From Eisenbergiella tayi (GTDB lineage Bacteria > Bacillota > Clostridia > Lachnospirales > Lachnospiraceae), in the NCBI RefSeq assembly GCF_001881565.1, contig NZ_MPDJ01000001.1, positions 1,503,234 through 1,567,233 on the forward strand: 64,000 bases of DNA, read 5' to 3'. The notes under the pieces are model-generated. The model ran no database searches and was not told the DNA's origin. It saw only the letters and a program-made list of their open reading frames with translations. Position 1 is the first letter of the stretch. Every line of letters begins with the position of its first letter. This document shows, one piece after another, positions 35,942 to 44,078 of the stretch. A program made the translations under genes and the position numbers.

Positions 35942-36961
35942 TCAGGCTTTGCTCTGAGCCGCTACTCCCACGCTGCTGTCAGGAATCTCTGCCTTTACCA
36001 CCTGGCTTTTTCTGCTTTTCACCCTTTTTTCTTTCTCTTCCACATTTTTAGGCTTGAGAATCTTTGTGAGGCAGGTATTGATAATCATGATGAAGGCGAA
36101 CAATACCAGTCCGATGGTAAACAGAACTTCTCTGTGAAGGCCGGATGCATAACCCATCTCGCTTACAATTGCGGTTGTAAGAAAACGCACGGAATTAAAG
36201 GGAAGCGGAATGTTTACCGAGCTTCCGGATACCAGGGTAATGGCCATTGCCTCACCGATGGCACGCCCCACGCCCAATACAATCGCTGTGGCAATGCCGG
36301 ATTTTGCCGCCGGAAGGATCACCTTGAATATGGTCTGTATATGGGAACCGCCCAATGCCAGGGAAGCGGCCTTATATTGGGCAGGAACTGCCCTCAGAGC
36401 CGATTCACTGATATTAATGACCGTAGGCAGAATCATAATAGCCAATACGATAACTGCGGAAATCAGGTTGGCGCCGCCGGTAAACTGATGGGTTTCCGAA
36501 CCTTTAAAAAGCGCCGTTTCAACCTTATACATCAAGGGATTCAATATCATAATCCCTAAAAGACCGTAAATAACGGACGGAATACCGGCAAGCAGCTCTA
36601 CCGCAGGCTTCACCACCGCCGCCAGCTTTTTAGGAGCCACCTCGGCAAGAAAAATGGCTGTAAGAACACCTATCGGCACTCCGATCAGAATAGCCAAAGT
36701 GGTGCCTACTATGGAAGTGAGAATAATATACAGAATACCGAAGCTGGGATCCTTGGCTGTCGGTTTCCACACGGTCCCGAACAGAATATCCTTTAACCCT
36801 ACCTTAAACAGTGCAGGGGTACCGTTTATCAACATATATATGGTAATGGAGAAAACTGCAAGTACGGCAAAAAAAGCACAAACGATAAAAATTAGCTGAG
36901 CAGTTTTTTCCACTGCCGTTTTTGATTGTCTGCTTCCTATGATTGAAAAAGATTGTTTCAT
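35942..36961 (-). CDS. pstC: phosphate ABC transporter permease PstC
   Basis: 339 residues from the ATG at 36961 (MKQSFSIIGS), with AAGGA at 7 nt. The longer frame to 37039 would read through the tandem hairpin repeats and is rejected. Six transmembrane helices; the loop ESALRAVPAQYKAASLALGGSHIQTIFKVILPAAKSGIATA is the EAA motif, and GVGRAIGEAMAITLVSG follows. A Lys/Arg-rich tail (EEKEKRVKSRKSQVVK) after the last helix is longer than usual. Confidence 0.95.
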   Translation of the reverse strand: MKQSFSIIGSRQSKTAVEKTAQLIFIVCAFFAVLAVFSITIYMLINGTPALFKVGLKDILFGTVWKPTAKDPSFGILYIILTSIVGTTLAILIGVPIGVLTAIFLAEVAPKKLAAVVKPAVELLAGIPSVIYGLLGIMILNPLMYKVETALFKGSETHQFTGGANLISAVIVLAIMILPTVINISESALRAVPAQYKAASLALGGSHIQTIFKVILPAAKSGIATAIVLGVGRAIGEAMAITLVSGSSVNIPLPFNSVRFLTTAIVSEMGYASGLHREVLFTIGLVLFAFIMIINTCLTKILKPKNVEEKEKRVKSRKSQVVKAEIPDSSVGVAAQSKA

Positions 36962-36985
36962 ATGATTTTCCTTATCCTTATAGGG

Positions 36986-37085
36986 ACCTGCTTTCGCAAG
37001 GTAAACCCTGCTTTCGCAAGGTAAACCCTGCTTTCGCAAGGTAAACCCTGCTTTCGCAAGGTAAACCCTGCTTTCGCAGGGTTTG
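36986..37085 (-). repeat. five tandem GAAA-tetraloop hairpins between pstS and pstC
   Basis: The 20-bp unit CTTTCGCAAGGTAAACCCTG is repeated four times exactly (36991-37070) with a fifth, changed end. In the minus-strand mRNA each unit folds as CCYUGC-GAAA-GCAGGG. The promoter-proximal copy (37067-37084) is perfect (AAACCCTGC/GCAGGGTTT), and the other four have one G-U wobble. There is no T-run, so this is unlikely to be a simple terminator. Confidence 0.9.
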
Positions 37086-37114
37086 AATATTGCTGGTATT
37101 TTGTTCTTATGGGA

Positions 37115-38050
37115 TTAGTCTACGGTAATCAGTCCGACGCTTTCCACCAGGGCTTTTCCTTCGTCTGATGCCAGATAAGAGAACATTTCCTGTACGGCTT
37201 CCGTCTGCTCGGAGATTTCTCCTTTGGTAGCCATTACGAAAGGTCTGCTTAACAGATAGCTGCCGCCTTTGATATTTTCAACGGTAGGCTCAACATCGTC
37301 CACTGCAAGGGTTTTTACCGTATCATCAATAACATCCAGCGATACATAGCCGATTGCTCCGGGAGTTGCTGCAACCTTTGCCATAACAGCGCCTGTGCTG
37401 TCCAGTTCATTAGCATATGCACATTTATCTTCGATATCAAGCAGCTCTTCAAATGCCCCTCTGGTGCCGGAACCAGCTTCTCTGCCGACTACTACGATAG
37501 CCTGATCCTCACCGCCTGCATCCTTCCAGTTCTTGATTTCTCCGGTATAGATCCTTGAAAGCTGTTCCTTAGTCAGACCTGCTGCAGTATTAGCCGGATC
37601 CGTAACAACTGCAATACCATCGATAGCTACAATATTTTCTGCCACGCCTGCCGCTTTTTCATCATCGGTCAGATTTCTGGAAGAATTTCCTATATCAACG
37701 CTGCCCGCGGTAACCGCTTCAACACCTGCTCCCGAACCGGTAAATTCAGCAGTTACGGTTACGCCGGGATATTTAGCCATAAAGCTTTCAGCCAGGGCAT
37801 TCGCGAACTTTTCCATAGAAGTGGAACCAGCCATGGAAATACTTCCGCTCAAATCTGCTGCCGCCTCTGAAGAGGGCGCTTCGCTGCTTACTGCTTCCGA
37901 GGATGCCGCTTCCGGAGCTGCCTCACTGCCGGGAGCTTCTGATGCAGCAGTCGCTGCATTAACGTTTGAAGTGTCTGTGGAACCGCAGCCTGCGAGTACC
38001 CCCATCACAAGAGTGGCTGCTGCCGCAATTGCTACAAATTTCTTTTTCAT
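37115..38050 (-). CDS. pstS: phosphate-binding lipoprotein PstS
   Basis: 311 residues. Signal peptide with lipobox VLAGC (Cys about 22), then a roughly 45-residue Ala/Ser/Glu/Pro linker, then the phosphate-binding domain starting GSISMAGSTSMEKFANALAE. TGSGAGVEAVTAGSVDIGNSSRNL and GREAGSGTRGAFEEL provide the phosphate-ligand loops. First gene of the pst operon; promoter with Pho-box-like repeats at 38096-38160. Confidence 0.97.
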   Translation of the reverse strand: MKKKFVAIAAAATLVMGVLAGCGSTDTSNVNAATAASEAPGSEAAPEAASSEAVSSEAPSSEAAADLSGSISMAGSTSMEKFANALAESFMAKYPGVTVTAEFTGSGAGVEAVTAGSVDIGNSSRNLTDDEKAAGVAENIVAIDGIAVVTDPANTAAGLTKEQLSRIYTGEIKNWKDAGGEDQAIVVVGREAGSGTRGAFEELLDIEDKCAYANELDSTGAVMAKVAATPGAIGYVSLDVIDDTVKTLAVDDVEPTVENIKGGSYLLSRPFVMATKGEISEQTEAVQEMFSYLASDEGKALVESVGLITVD

Positions 38051-38095
38051 AATAATTTTCTCCTTTACATCTGTTTTATCTCGTTTGCAATTGCA

Positions 38096-38160
38096 ATGAT
38101 ACCCGTTTTGTCCAAAAGAAAAAAGCAGGATATGGTTATGAGTTTGTAAGCTTTGTGTAA
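38096..38160 (-). promoter_or_regulatory. Pho-box-like pstS promoter
   Basis: Minus strand: TTACAC (38160-38155), TTACAA (38149-38144), TAACCA (38138-38133), an 11-bp period, then TATCAT (38101-38096) as -10. The first repeat lies inside the left arm of the large palindrome. Matches the PhoP/PhoB direct-repeat pattern and the phosphonate operon array. Confidence 0.65.
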
Positions 38161-38488
38161 AGGGTGCAGATAAAAAATATTGCCCCTGCCTTCCGCCTGC
38201 GTGTCTCCCTGGCCCGTGCCTGGTGATGCCCCGCTGTCTTCCCTGTGCGGCCGCTGCCCTGCAAGGATTCCTGTAAAGGCCGTATAAATACGCCGGTCCT
38301 TAGGCTGCGTCCTTTGCAGCCTTAGTACCGCTGCGCATTTATCCGAGCGAGAGCGTGCCTGCACAGGAACCTTGCAGGGCAGCGGCCGCACAGGGAGACA
38401 GCGGGGCATCACCAGGCACGGACCAGGGAGACACGCAGGCGGAAGGCAGGGGCAATATTTTTTATCTGCACCCTTTATACAAAGCTTG
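38148..38488. repeat. ~340-bp near-perfect inverted repeat (long hairpin element)
   Basis: The left arm (38149-38274) and right arm (38363-38487) are about 125 bp each and complementary throughout, except for two substitutions (G/A near the outer end, C/T at about 38213) and two single-base insertions. The central about 88 bp folds further: ATAAATACGC/GCGCATTTAT, CGGT/ACCG and the inner GGCTGC/GCAGCC. The whole block is one long stem-loop. It is GC-rich compared with its surroundings and carries a GCGGCCGC site in both arms. It lies exactly between the pstS Pho boxes and the marR -35. Confidence 0.9.
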
Positions 38489-38540
38489 ACTTTTACGGAG
38501 TACATGGTATTATGAATCCAGTTAGTTCTAAAAAGAACTA
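38486..38540 (+). promoter_or_regulatory. marR promoter and operator
   Basis: TTGACT (38486-38491), 16-bp spacer, TATTAT (38508-38513). Then TAGTTCT-AAAA-AGAACTA (38523-38540), a perfect 7-bp-arm palindrome just after the start site, the likely autoregulatory MarR operator. The -35 overlaps the outer end of the large inverted repeat. Confidence 0.75.
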
Positions 38541-38555
38541 TGCGAGGTGGTGTAT

Positions 38556-38984
38556 ATGAATCGTATCATTGAATATCTGATTATAGGGAGAAAGCTGAAT
38601 AAAACGTACAACAGATACCTGGGTGAGGTCAGTGAGATTTACGGCCTGAACCGGATGGAAATCAACGTCCTTTTATTTCTGTATAATAATCCCGGCTACG
38701 ATACGGCTTCGGATATTGTGGAACTGCGTTCCTTTCCCAAATCCAATGTATCCAAGGCTGTTGATGTTCTGACAGGGCGTAATTACCTGGAAGGAATTAC
38801 AGATAAGGAAGACCGCCGGATCATACATCTGCGGATATGCCCTCCTGCTCTTGACGCTGTCAGGGCGGCCAGGAAATGTCAGGAGGATTTTCTTCAATAT
38901 ATTTGCAGAGGGGTTACAAAAGAAGAAATGAAGGTAGTGGATCACGTTATATCCGTTATATCCCAAAACCTGAAGGAGAATTAA
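38556..38984 (+). CDS. MarR-family regulator
   Basis: 142 residues from the ATG at 38556 (GAGGTGG upstream; GTG codons at 38547 and 38550 lie within the RBS). The winged helix includes EINVLLFLYNNPGYDTASDIVELRSFPKSNVSKAVDVLTGRNYLEGITDKEDRRIIHL, with the D-x-R-R wing. Helices at both ends form the dimer interface. It is 3 bp before a TauE/SafE exporter gene, which it probably regulates. Confidence 0.93.
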   Translation: MNRIIEYLIIGRKLNKTYNRYLGEVSEIYGLNRMEINVLLFLYNNPGYDTASDIVELRSFPKSNVSKAVDVLTGRNYLEGITDKEDRRIIHLRICPPALDAVRAARKCQEDFLQYICRGVTKEEMKVVDHVISVISQNLKEN

Positions 38985-38987
38985 AAG

Positions 38988-39761
38988 ATGTTGGAAAAAT
39001 TAATCGTATGTATTGTTGCCGGCCTGGGAGCCGGTATCGGCACAGGGTTTGCGGGAATGTCCGCTGCTGCCGTTATTTCACCCATGCTCATAACCTTTCT
39101 GGGTTTTCCCGCTTATGAAGCCGTAGGCATCGCCCTTGCTTCCGATGTTCTGGCCTCCGCAATTTCCGCCTATACCTATGGGAAGCACAAAAACCTGGAT
39201 GTGAAAAACGGAATTATCATGCTCATTTCCGTCCTTGTTTTTACTCTCGTCGGAAGCTTCGTCGCCTCCAAAGTCCCCAACCGGTCCATGGGAAGCTTTT
39301 CCGTAGTCATGACATTTCTGCTGGGTATCAAATTCCTGGTAAAGCCCGTCATGACTACCAAAGAGACGCAGGCCGATAAGGATACGCGCACCAAAATCAT
39401 CCAGTCACTTCTCTGCGGAGCCCTGATCGGATTTATCTGCGGCTTTATCGGAGCCGGCGGCGGAATGATGATGCTTCTTATCCTCACCAGCGTTCTGGGC
39501 TATGAACTGAAAACGGCAGTAGGAACCAGCGTCTTTATCATGGCCTTCACGGCATTTACCGGCGCGGTTTCCCACTTTACCATCGGAGGGATTCCTGATA
39601 TTCCTGCCCTGCTGCTCTGTATCCTTTTCACGCTTATAGGGGCAAGGCTGGCCGCCCGGTTTGCCAATAAGGCATCTGCCAAAACTCTGAACCGGGCTAC
39701 GGGAGGTGTGCTTACCCTCCTGGGTCTGGTAATGATCGTCATGAATTTTCTGCCGGCCTGA
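38988..39761 (+). CDS. TauE/SafE-family anion exporter
   Basis: 257 residues, about eight transmembrane helices. The two TauE repeats are visible: GAGIGTGFAGMSAAAVISPMLITFLGFPAYEAVGIALASDV and GFICGFIGAGGGMMMLLILTSVLGYELKTAVGTSVFIM. Family members export sulfite, sulfoacetate or other organosulfur anions. The substrate is not determined. Its 3' end overlaps the convergent MmcQ gene by 23 bp. Confidence 0.92.
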   Translation: MLEKLIVCIVAGLGAGIGTGFAGMSAAAVISPMLITFLGFPAYEAVGIALASDVLASAISAYTYGKHKNLDVKNGIIMLISVLVFTLVGSFVASKVPNRSMGSFSVVMTFLLGIKFLVKPVMTTKETQADKDTRTKIIQSLLCGALIGFICGFIGAGGGMMMLLILTSVLGYELKTAVGTSVFIMAFTAFTGAVSHFTIGGIPDIPALLLCILFTLIGARLAARFANKASAKTLNRATGGVLTLLGLVMIVMNFLPA

Positions 39762-40080
39762 TAAGCTCGTAGCTTTCTTTTATCATGCGCCGGACATCCC
39801 TGTCCGGCACAGAGCCGTCAAGGATCACCGTATTCCAATACCGTTTATTCATATGATACCCCGGCAGTACGCCGGGATAAGCATCCCTCCAGAATTGGAT
39901 CCATTCGGGATTGCATTTCACATTTACCTGGACAAGGCCGTTTCTTTCATATATATAAGCAAAGGTTTTTTTATTGCCTTTACACCGCATTACCGTCCAG
40001 TTGTCATCATGAAAGGGATAATCTTCGTAAACGCCCTTGAATGTGAGGCAAAAGGCTATCATTTCTTTTCTTGTTTTCAT
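39739..40080 (-). CDS. MmcQ/YjbR-family protein
   Basis: 113 residues of the MmcQ/YjbR fold (double-wing CyaY-like): IAFCLTFKGVYEDYPFHDDNWTVMRCKGNKKTFAYIYERNGLVQVNVKCNPEWIQFWRDAYPGVLPGYHMNKRYWNTVIL, ending DVRRMIKESYELI. Often called DNA-binding; the real role is poorly known. Complete and of normal length. Overlaps the end of the TauE gene; 19 bp after mntP on the same strand, so it may be co-transcribed. Confidence 0.92.
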   Translation of the reverse strand: MKTRKEMIAFCLTFKGVYEDYPFHDDNWTVMRCKGNKKTFAYIYERNGLVQVNVKCNPEWIQFWRDAYPGVLPGYHMNKRYWNTVILDGSVPDRDVRRMIKESYELIRPAENS

Positions 40081-40099
40081 CCTTCTTCCCCCTCTTTTA

Positions 40100-40672
40100 T
40101 CAAAAGCTTAAAAATCCCAGATGCTCCAGAAGTATTTTGGTTCCCATCAGGATCAGAATAATACCGCCCGCCAATTCTGCCTTTGCTTTGAATTTCGTGC
40201 CGAATACATTTCCGATTTTAATTCCGAGGACACTTAAGAAAAAGGTTATCGTACCAATAAAGGATACGGCCGGTACAATGTCCACATTGAGAAAAGCAAA
40301 GGTGACTCCCACCGCAAGTGCATCAATACTGGTGGCAACTGCCAGAGGGACCATGGTCTTTATGCCGAAGGAATCATTCTGGCATTCTCCCTCTTCCGCT
40401 TTTTCCCTGGATTCCTTTATCATATTCAATCCGATAAGGCCAAGGAGGACAAACGCAATCCAGTGATCAATACTGGTGATCAGATCCTTGAACTGGGTGC
40501 CCAGCAGATAACCGATTAACGGCATTCCCGCCTGGAAACCGCCGAAATACAAACCCGCGATCAGCGCATTTTTCCAACTCATTTTTTTCATGGAAAGACC
40601 CTTGCAGATAGATACCGCAAAAGCATCCATGGACAAACCCACCGCAATTATCAAAAGCTCCCAAAGACTCAT
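40100..40672 (-). CDS. mntP: manganese efflux pump MntP
   Basis: 190 residues, six transmembrane helices. The conserved first-helix motif [14 protein letters not shown] and the second-half counterpart [16 protein letters not shown] carry the membrane-embedded Asp residues of MntP. RBS AGGAGGAAAAGG region upstream. Expression is controlled by the yybP-ykoY manganese riboswitch at 40790-40912, which strongly supports the assignment. Confidence 0.95.
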   Translation of the reverse strand: MSLWELLIIAVGLSMDAFAVSICKGLSMKKMSWKNALIAGLYFGGFQAGMPLIGYLLGTQFKDLITSIDHWIAFVLLGLIGLNMIKESREKAEEGECQNDSFGIKTMVPLAVATSIDALAVGVTFAFLNVDIVPAVSFIGTITFFLSVLGIKIGNVFGTKFKAKAELAGGIILILMGTKILLEHLGFLSF

Positions 40673-40789
40673 ATCCTTTTCCTCCTCGTTTGACCCTTTT
40701 ATATGGCCAAAATACAGCCGTTCTTTTTCCGGCGTTCTCCGATACCTGTTTTTTACCCCTCCGGCCAGGAACGTCTTTTTTCTTAAGAA

Positions 40790-40912
40790 TAAAAAAAGAC
40801 CTATCTGCTCTTTGGGCAGATAAGTCTCATCATTTAAAGCAAAGCCAGATAACCGTGTTATCAGTATGTTGACTTCACTACACCGTCAAGTGCTAACTAC
40901 TCCCTTATCGTG
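40790..40912 (-). ncRNA. yybP-ykoY manganese riboswitch
   Basis: Read on the minus strand: GGGAGTAG (40904-40897), CAACATACT (40871-40863 region), GGCTTTGCTTTAAATGATGAGAC, and then the stem GACTTATCTGC/GCAGATAGGTC (40826-40816 with 40808-40798), which ends in seven T. The order and sequence match the yybP-ykoY family: paired Mn2+-binding loops followed by an expression platform made of an intrinsic terminator. It precedes mntP, where Mn2+ should favour read-through and export. Confidence 0.88.
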
Positions 40913-40918
40913 AAATTT

Positions 40919-40947
40919 ATCATATCATTTTGATAAAAACATGTCAA
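40919..40947 (-). promoter_or_regulatory. sigma-A promoter of the riboswitch-mntP transcript
   Basis: Minus strand TTGACA (40947-40942), 17-bp spacer, TATGAT (40924-40919). The -35 overlaps the stop codon region of the upstream AlaX-type gene. Confidence 0.8.
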
Positions 40948-42098
40948 TAAAGTTCTTCAAAAAATTTGCGGATCATTCGTTCCTCTGCCTGGACAGAGCC
41001 CTGTATCATGGGATTTTTACCGCCGCCCCTGCCATTCAGCTCCTGATTCATGAGTTTTCCCAAAGCGGCCACATCCTTATCCCCGCTGCATACCACATAT
41101 TTATAACCCTCGCTGTCACTTCCTGAAAAAACTGCGGCCAGCCCGGCCCGGGAAGACAGCATGTCCGCAAGCCTGCGCACTTCTACCGAATTCAGTCCTT
41201 TTTCAAAAAGAACCGCCTTCTCCTGCCCCTCCGGCGTTTCCTTCAGGAGCATATCAAAAATACGCTGTTTCAGCATTATATTTTCCTGTTTGAGTTCCTG
41301 CATCTGTTCCAGCTGTTTCTGCACCGCTTCCCCGATTTCTTCCGGCTTCGCGGATAGCAGATTGGATACGGCCTTCACATTCCTCTGCTTCCTGTCGTAA
41401 TCACCGAGGGCCATCCATCCGATCTGAAGGGTAAGACGGATCCCTGATTTATAGTGTTCCGAGGAGGTTACCTTAATCGGCCCTATTTCACCGGTGCGCT
41501 TCACATGTGTTCCGCAGCAGGCGCATACATCCGCTCCGGGTACTGTGACGATGCGGATATCCCCGTCAAGCTCCTTTTTGCTGCGGTATTCCAGCTTCTC
41601 CAGTTCTTTCTTTCCGGGATATTCCGCAAGTATGCGTTCATCTGCAAATACCACTGTATTAGCCATTTTTTCCGCTTCTGCTATCTCATCCTCAGTCAGA
41701 AGACCGCTGAAATCCACAGTCACAAAATCTTTACCCATATGAAAGCCAATATTATCGTATCCGTGAGTCCTGTGAATAATCCCTGAAAGAATATGTTCCC
41801 CGGAATGCTGCTGCATATGAAGGAACCGCCGGTTCCAATCGAGCTTTCCGTGCACCATAGTTCCCGGCTCCAGGTATTTAGTGCAGATATGCAGGACATA
41901 ATCTTTTTTATCCCTCACATCCGTCACTTCCCCATCCTCCAGATACCCCTGATCTGCGGGCTGTCCTCCGCCTTCCGGAAAAAAAGCGGTTTCATCCAAA
42001 ACGATTTCATATCCGTTCTTTCCTTCCTCGCAGCTCAATACCCTGGCATCAAACTCTTTTATATAGGCATTTTCAAAATAAAGTCTCTTTGTAAACAT
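40944..42098 (-). CDS. alanyl-tRNA editing protein (AlaX-L/DHHA1 type)
   Basis: 384 residues. N-terminal barrel with ETAFFPEGGGQPADQG, then the editing zinc motif HMQQHSGEHILSG (H-x3-H) and CACCGTHVKRTGEIG (C-x3-H). A coiled coil (about 250-285) joins the DHHA1 domain, which ends GRGGGKNPMIQGSV. It lacks the AlaRS aminoacylation domain. It hydrolyses mischarged Ser- or Gly-tRNA(Ala) in trans. The 45 bp to the RdgB-like gene upstream suggest one operon. Confidence 0.94.
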   Translation of the reverse strand: MFTKRLYFENAYIKEFDARVLSCEEGKNGYEIVLDETAFFPEGGGQPADQGYLEDGEVTDVRDKKDYVLHICTKYLEPGTMVHGKLDWNRRFLHMQQHSGEHILSGIIHRTHGYDNIGFHMGKDFVTVDFSGLLTEDEIAEAEKMANTVVFADERILAEYPGKKELEKLEYRSKKELDGDIRIVTVPGADVCACCGTHVKRTGEIGPIKVTSSEHYKSGIRLTLQIGWMALGDYDRKQRNVKAVSNLLSAKPEEIGEAVQKQLEQMQELKQENIMLKQRIFDMLLKETPEGQEKAVLFEKGLNSVEVRRLADMLSSRAGLAAVFSGSDSEGYKYVVCSGDKDVAALGKLMNQELNGRGGGKNPMIQGSVQAEERMIRKFFEELY

Positions 42099-42128
42099 CC
42101 TTCTCTCTCCTTTGCTTCCTCTTCCGGC

Positions 42129-42770
42129 TCATTTCTCCGGCCTTCCGTTCTGTAAACTCTCTTCCGTCTTCTGCATGGCTTCCCGGAAAAAACGGAGCAA
42201 TCCCTCTTTCTGTGAATCAAAGCACTGCAGTTGTCCGCCCTCCACGAAATAATTGCCTGTGATAATATCAACGGATATACAATCCAGAGGAAAACCTTCC
42301 TCCTTCTGCTCTTTTGCCCTGTCAACCAGATAGAAGCTTCCTCCGCCGATGTCAGCCCCCTCATATTCGTACCGCTCCCTGCTGTTCATGATCAGACAGA
42401 TGGCATTCCTGTATTCTGCCAGGCATTTTCCTCCCAGCCTGTGGGCGATACCCGAATAATAAGCCGTCATCTCCTCATCGGACAGCCGTCGCCCTCCCAC
42501 ATTGCGCACATGGACTCCCGGCTGTTCTTCCTCCGGAAGACCATGGATATAAAATCCGCTGTCACAGGAAAAAACCGGCTTCTGAAAAATCCGGTAATAA
42601 TATTCCGCCTTCATTCTGGCATTTTCCAAAGGGGTACTTCCTGACTCTTCCGGACTTTCCTCCACTCCCGCCAAATCATCCAGACCTATCAGATCCACAT
42701 TCAGTTCTTCCAGGAAATCCTTCATCATCATAAATTTCCCATGATTCCCTGTTCCAAAAATCAATTCCAT
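42129..42770 (-). CDS. non-canonical purine NTP pyrophosphatase (RdgB/HAM1 family)
   Basis: 213 residues from the ATG at 42770 (AGGTG at about 8 nt). IFGTGNHGKFMMMKDFL is the (S/T)xNxxK-like substrate motif, with H in place of the usual residue before Gly-Lys. GSTPLENARMKAEYY, FSCDSGFYI (catalytic Asp) and a Gly-Gly-Gly loop follow. Members hydrolyse (d)ITP and XTP. The sequence is divergent around the usual E/P-G-x-Y-S/A region (QPGVHVRNVGG), so a variant substrate is possible. Confidence 0.82.
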   Translation of the reverse strand: MELIFGTGNHGKFMMMKDFLEELNVDLIGLDDLAGVEESPEESGSTPLENARMKAEYYYRIFQKPVFSCDSGFYIHGLPEEEQPGVHVRNVGGRRLSDEEMTAYYSGIAHRLGGKCLAEYRNAICLIMNSRERYEYEGADIGGGSFYLVDRAKEQKEEGFPLDCISVDIITGNYFVEGGQLQCFDSQKEGLLRFFREAMQKTEESLQNGRPEK

Positions 42771-42926
42771 TTTATCACACCTAACTCTCTTTCGGGAGCC
42801 CTTACTTTTCAATGAAATACAGATAGAAGTACAGATAAAAAAGTGAATGCCGCCTGAAGCAGCGGGATTATTCCCATGGTAAAAGCAGCCCGGCTCCCAA
42901 TCCGCCGCGCTGCTTTCCCGATTTCT

Positions 42927-43154
42927 CTACCACTCTTTTTTTATTTCCTGTTCCGACAGTCCGTACCGGCTGAGAAAATCCTGCATATCACCCTGGCTTC
43001 GGATATACATGATTTCTTCCGTGTGCCCCGTTCTTTTATCCCTGAAGCACGCCACCTTCTCACCCGTACAGATACTGCATTTTAAAACCGGAATCTGTTT
43101 TTCCCTGTCAAATTCCGGGTATGTATTTTCTTTTTTCCTTTTGAAAAGAATCAC
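42927..43154 (-). CDS. small conserved protein of unknown function (75 aa)
   Basis: GTG start at 43154, with GGGGA about 10 nt upstream. KQIPVLKCSICTGEKVACFRDKRTGHTEEIMYIRSQGDMQDFLSRYGL contains a C-x2-C pair and two further charged blocks. Lachnospiraceae have similar short proteins; some databases label them 'aspartate dehydrogenase', which the sequence does not support. It lies 14 bp after the SIMPL gene and is likely co-transcribed. Confidence 0.65.
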   Translation of the reverse strand: MILFKRKKENTYPEFDREKQIPVLKCSICTGEKVACFRDKRTGHTEEIMYIRSQGDMQDFLSRYGLSEQEIKKEW

Positions 43155-43168
43155 CGGATTCTCATCCC

Positions 43169-43984
43169 CTATTCCACCGCATAGTTCAGCTTCACCGTAA
43201 TCATTGCCGTTTTATATCGGGAACTGGTGTCAAAGGCGCCGTCGTAGCTGTACTCTCCGGAGCCGGAATTCTTGGCGGTAATCTGGAAAACCCCCAGGTT
43301 CGCACTCAGAAGCTCTCCCGTCCGGCTTCCGGTACCAGCCGCCATAATATCAATCCTTTGCTTGGCGTTATCCGTGGCCTTTTCAATGAGCTCCAGCTTT
43401 ACCTCATCCAGTTTGGTACAGTAATATTCAGGTGAATTGGATACAAATTCCACCCCGGATTCAATCAGTTTGGTTATATCCCGGGAAATATTCTCCACCT
43501 TGTCAATATCCACTGAGGTTACGGACAGACTCTGGTACAGATCATATCCATCCGGATAATCCCTGATATAATTCCCGTTCTCATCATATTCCGTACGATA
43601 ACGCTGGGAAATATCCACGGAGCTGAATACCAGCTCATCTTCAGAAACCCCGTTTTCCAGCAGATAATCCTTTACAATTTCCGAATCTCTCTTTATAACG
43701 GCATATGCCTCTTTTGGAGTAGCCCCATAGGTGGAAAAATTTCCTCTCCATACGATCAAATCGGACTCAAAATCCAGGTTTGCCGAACCTGTTGCCGTAA
43801 GCCCTCCGGCTCCGGCGGTCTTCTTATAATTCATTAGGTTTCCCGAAAAAATTATGACACAGATTATAGCCGTAATTCCAGCAATTAATGCAATAATAAT
43901 CGCTTTCCAGTCTCCCAGTCCGCCTTTTCTCCTGTCACGCTCATATTCCGTCTGCTGACTCACCGTTTCCTTTTTCTCATCCAT
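43169..43984 (-). CDS. SIMPL (DUF541) domain membrane-anchored protein
   Basis: 271 residues from the ATG at 43984 (AAGGAGGGG, 6 nt); the ATG at 43990 is directly against the RBS. A Lys/Arg-rich cytoplasmic start, one transmembrane helix (AIIIALIAGITAIICVIIFSG), then the SIMPL domain: ATGSANLDFESDLIVWRGNFS, AYAVIKRDSEIVKDYLLENGVSEDELVFSSVDISQRY and QSLSVTSVDIDKVENISRDITKLIESGVEF. The domain is of oral/outer-membrane stress type with unknown mechanism. Confidence 0.87.
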   Translation of the reverse strand: MDEKKETVSQQTEYERDRRKGGLGDWKAIIIALIAGITAIICVIIFSGNLMNYKKTAGAGGLTATGSANLDFESDLIVWRGNFSTYGATPKEAYAVIKRDSEIVKDYLLENGVSEDELVFSSVDISQRYRTEYDENGNYIRDYPDGYDLYQSLSVTSVDIDKVENISRDITKLIESGVEFVSNSPEYYCTKLDEVKLELIEKATDNAKQRIDIMAAGTGSRTGELLSANLGVFQITAKNSGSGEYSYDGAFDTSSRYKTAMITVKLNYAVE

Positions 43985-44078
43985 CGGCATCCCCTCCTTT
44001 TTTCTTATACTCAGTACTGCTGTTATGTATTCAGTATAGCAGTGGCGCAGTGAAAAACAAGGAATATTTTCTTAATTC

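Noticed and set aside
36986..37085. CRISPR-like repeat array
   Set aside because: The 20-bp units are directly joined with no spacers, and each is a self-complementary hairpin.
38065..38505. Minus-strand 146-codon frame across the palindrome
   Set aside because: It passes through both arms of the inverted repeat, overlaps the pstS promoter, and has no RBS; composition is dictated by the repeat.
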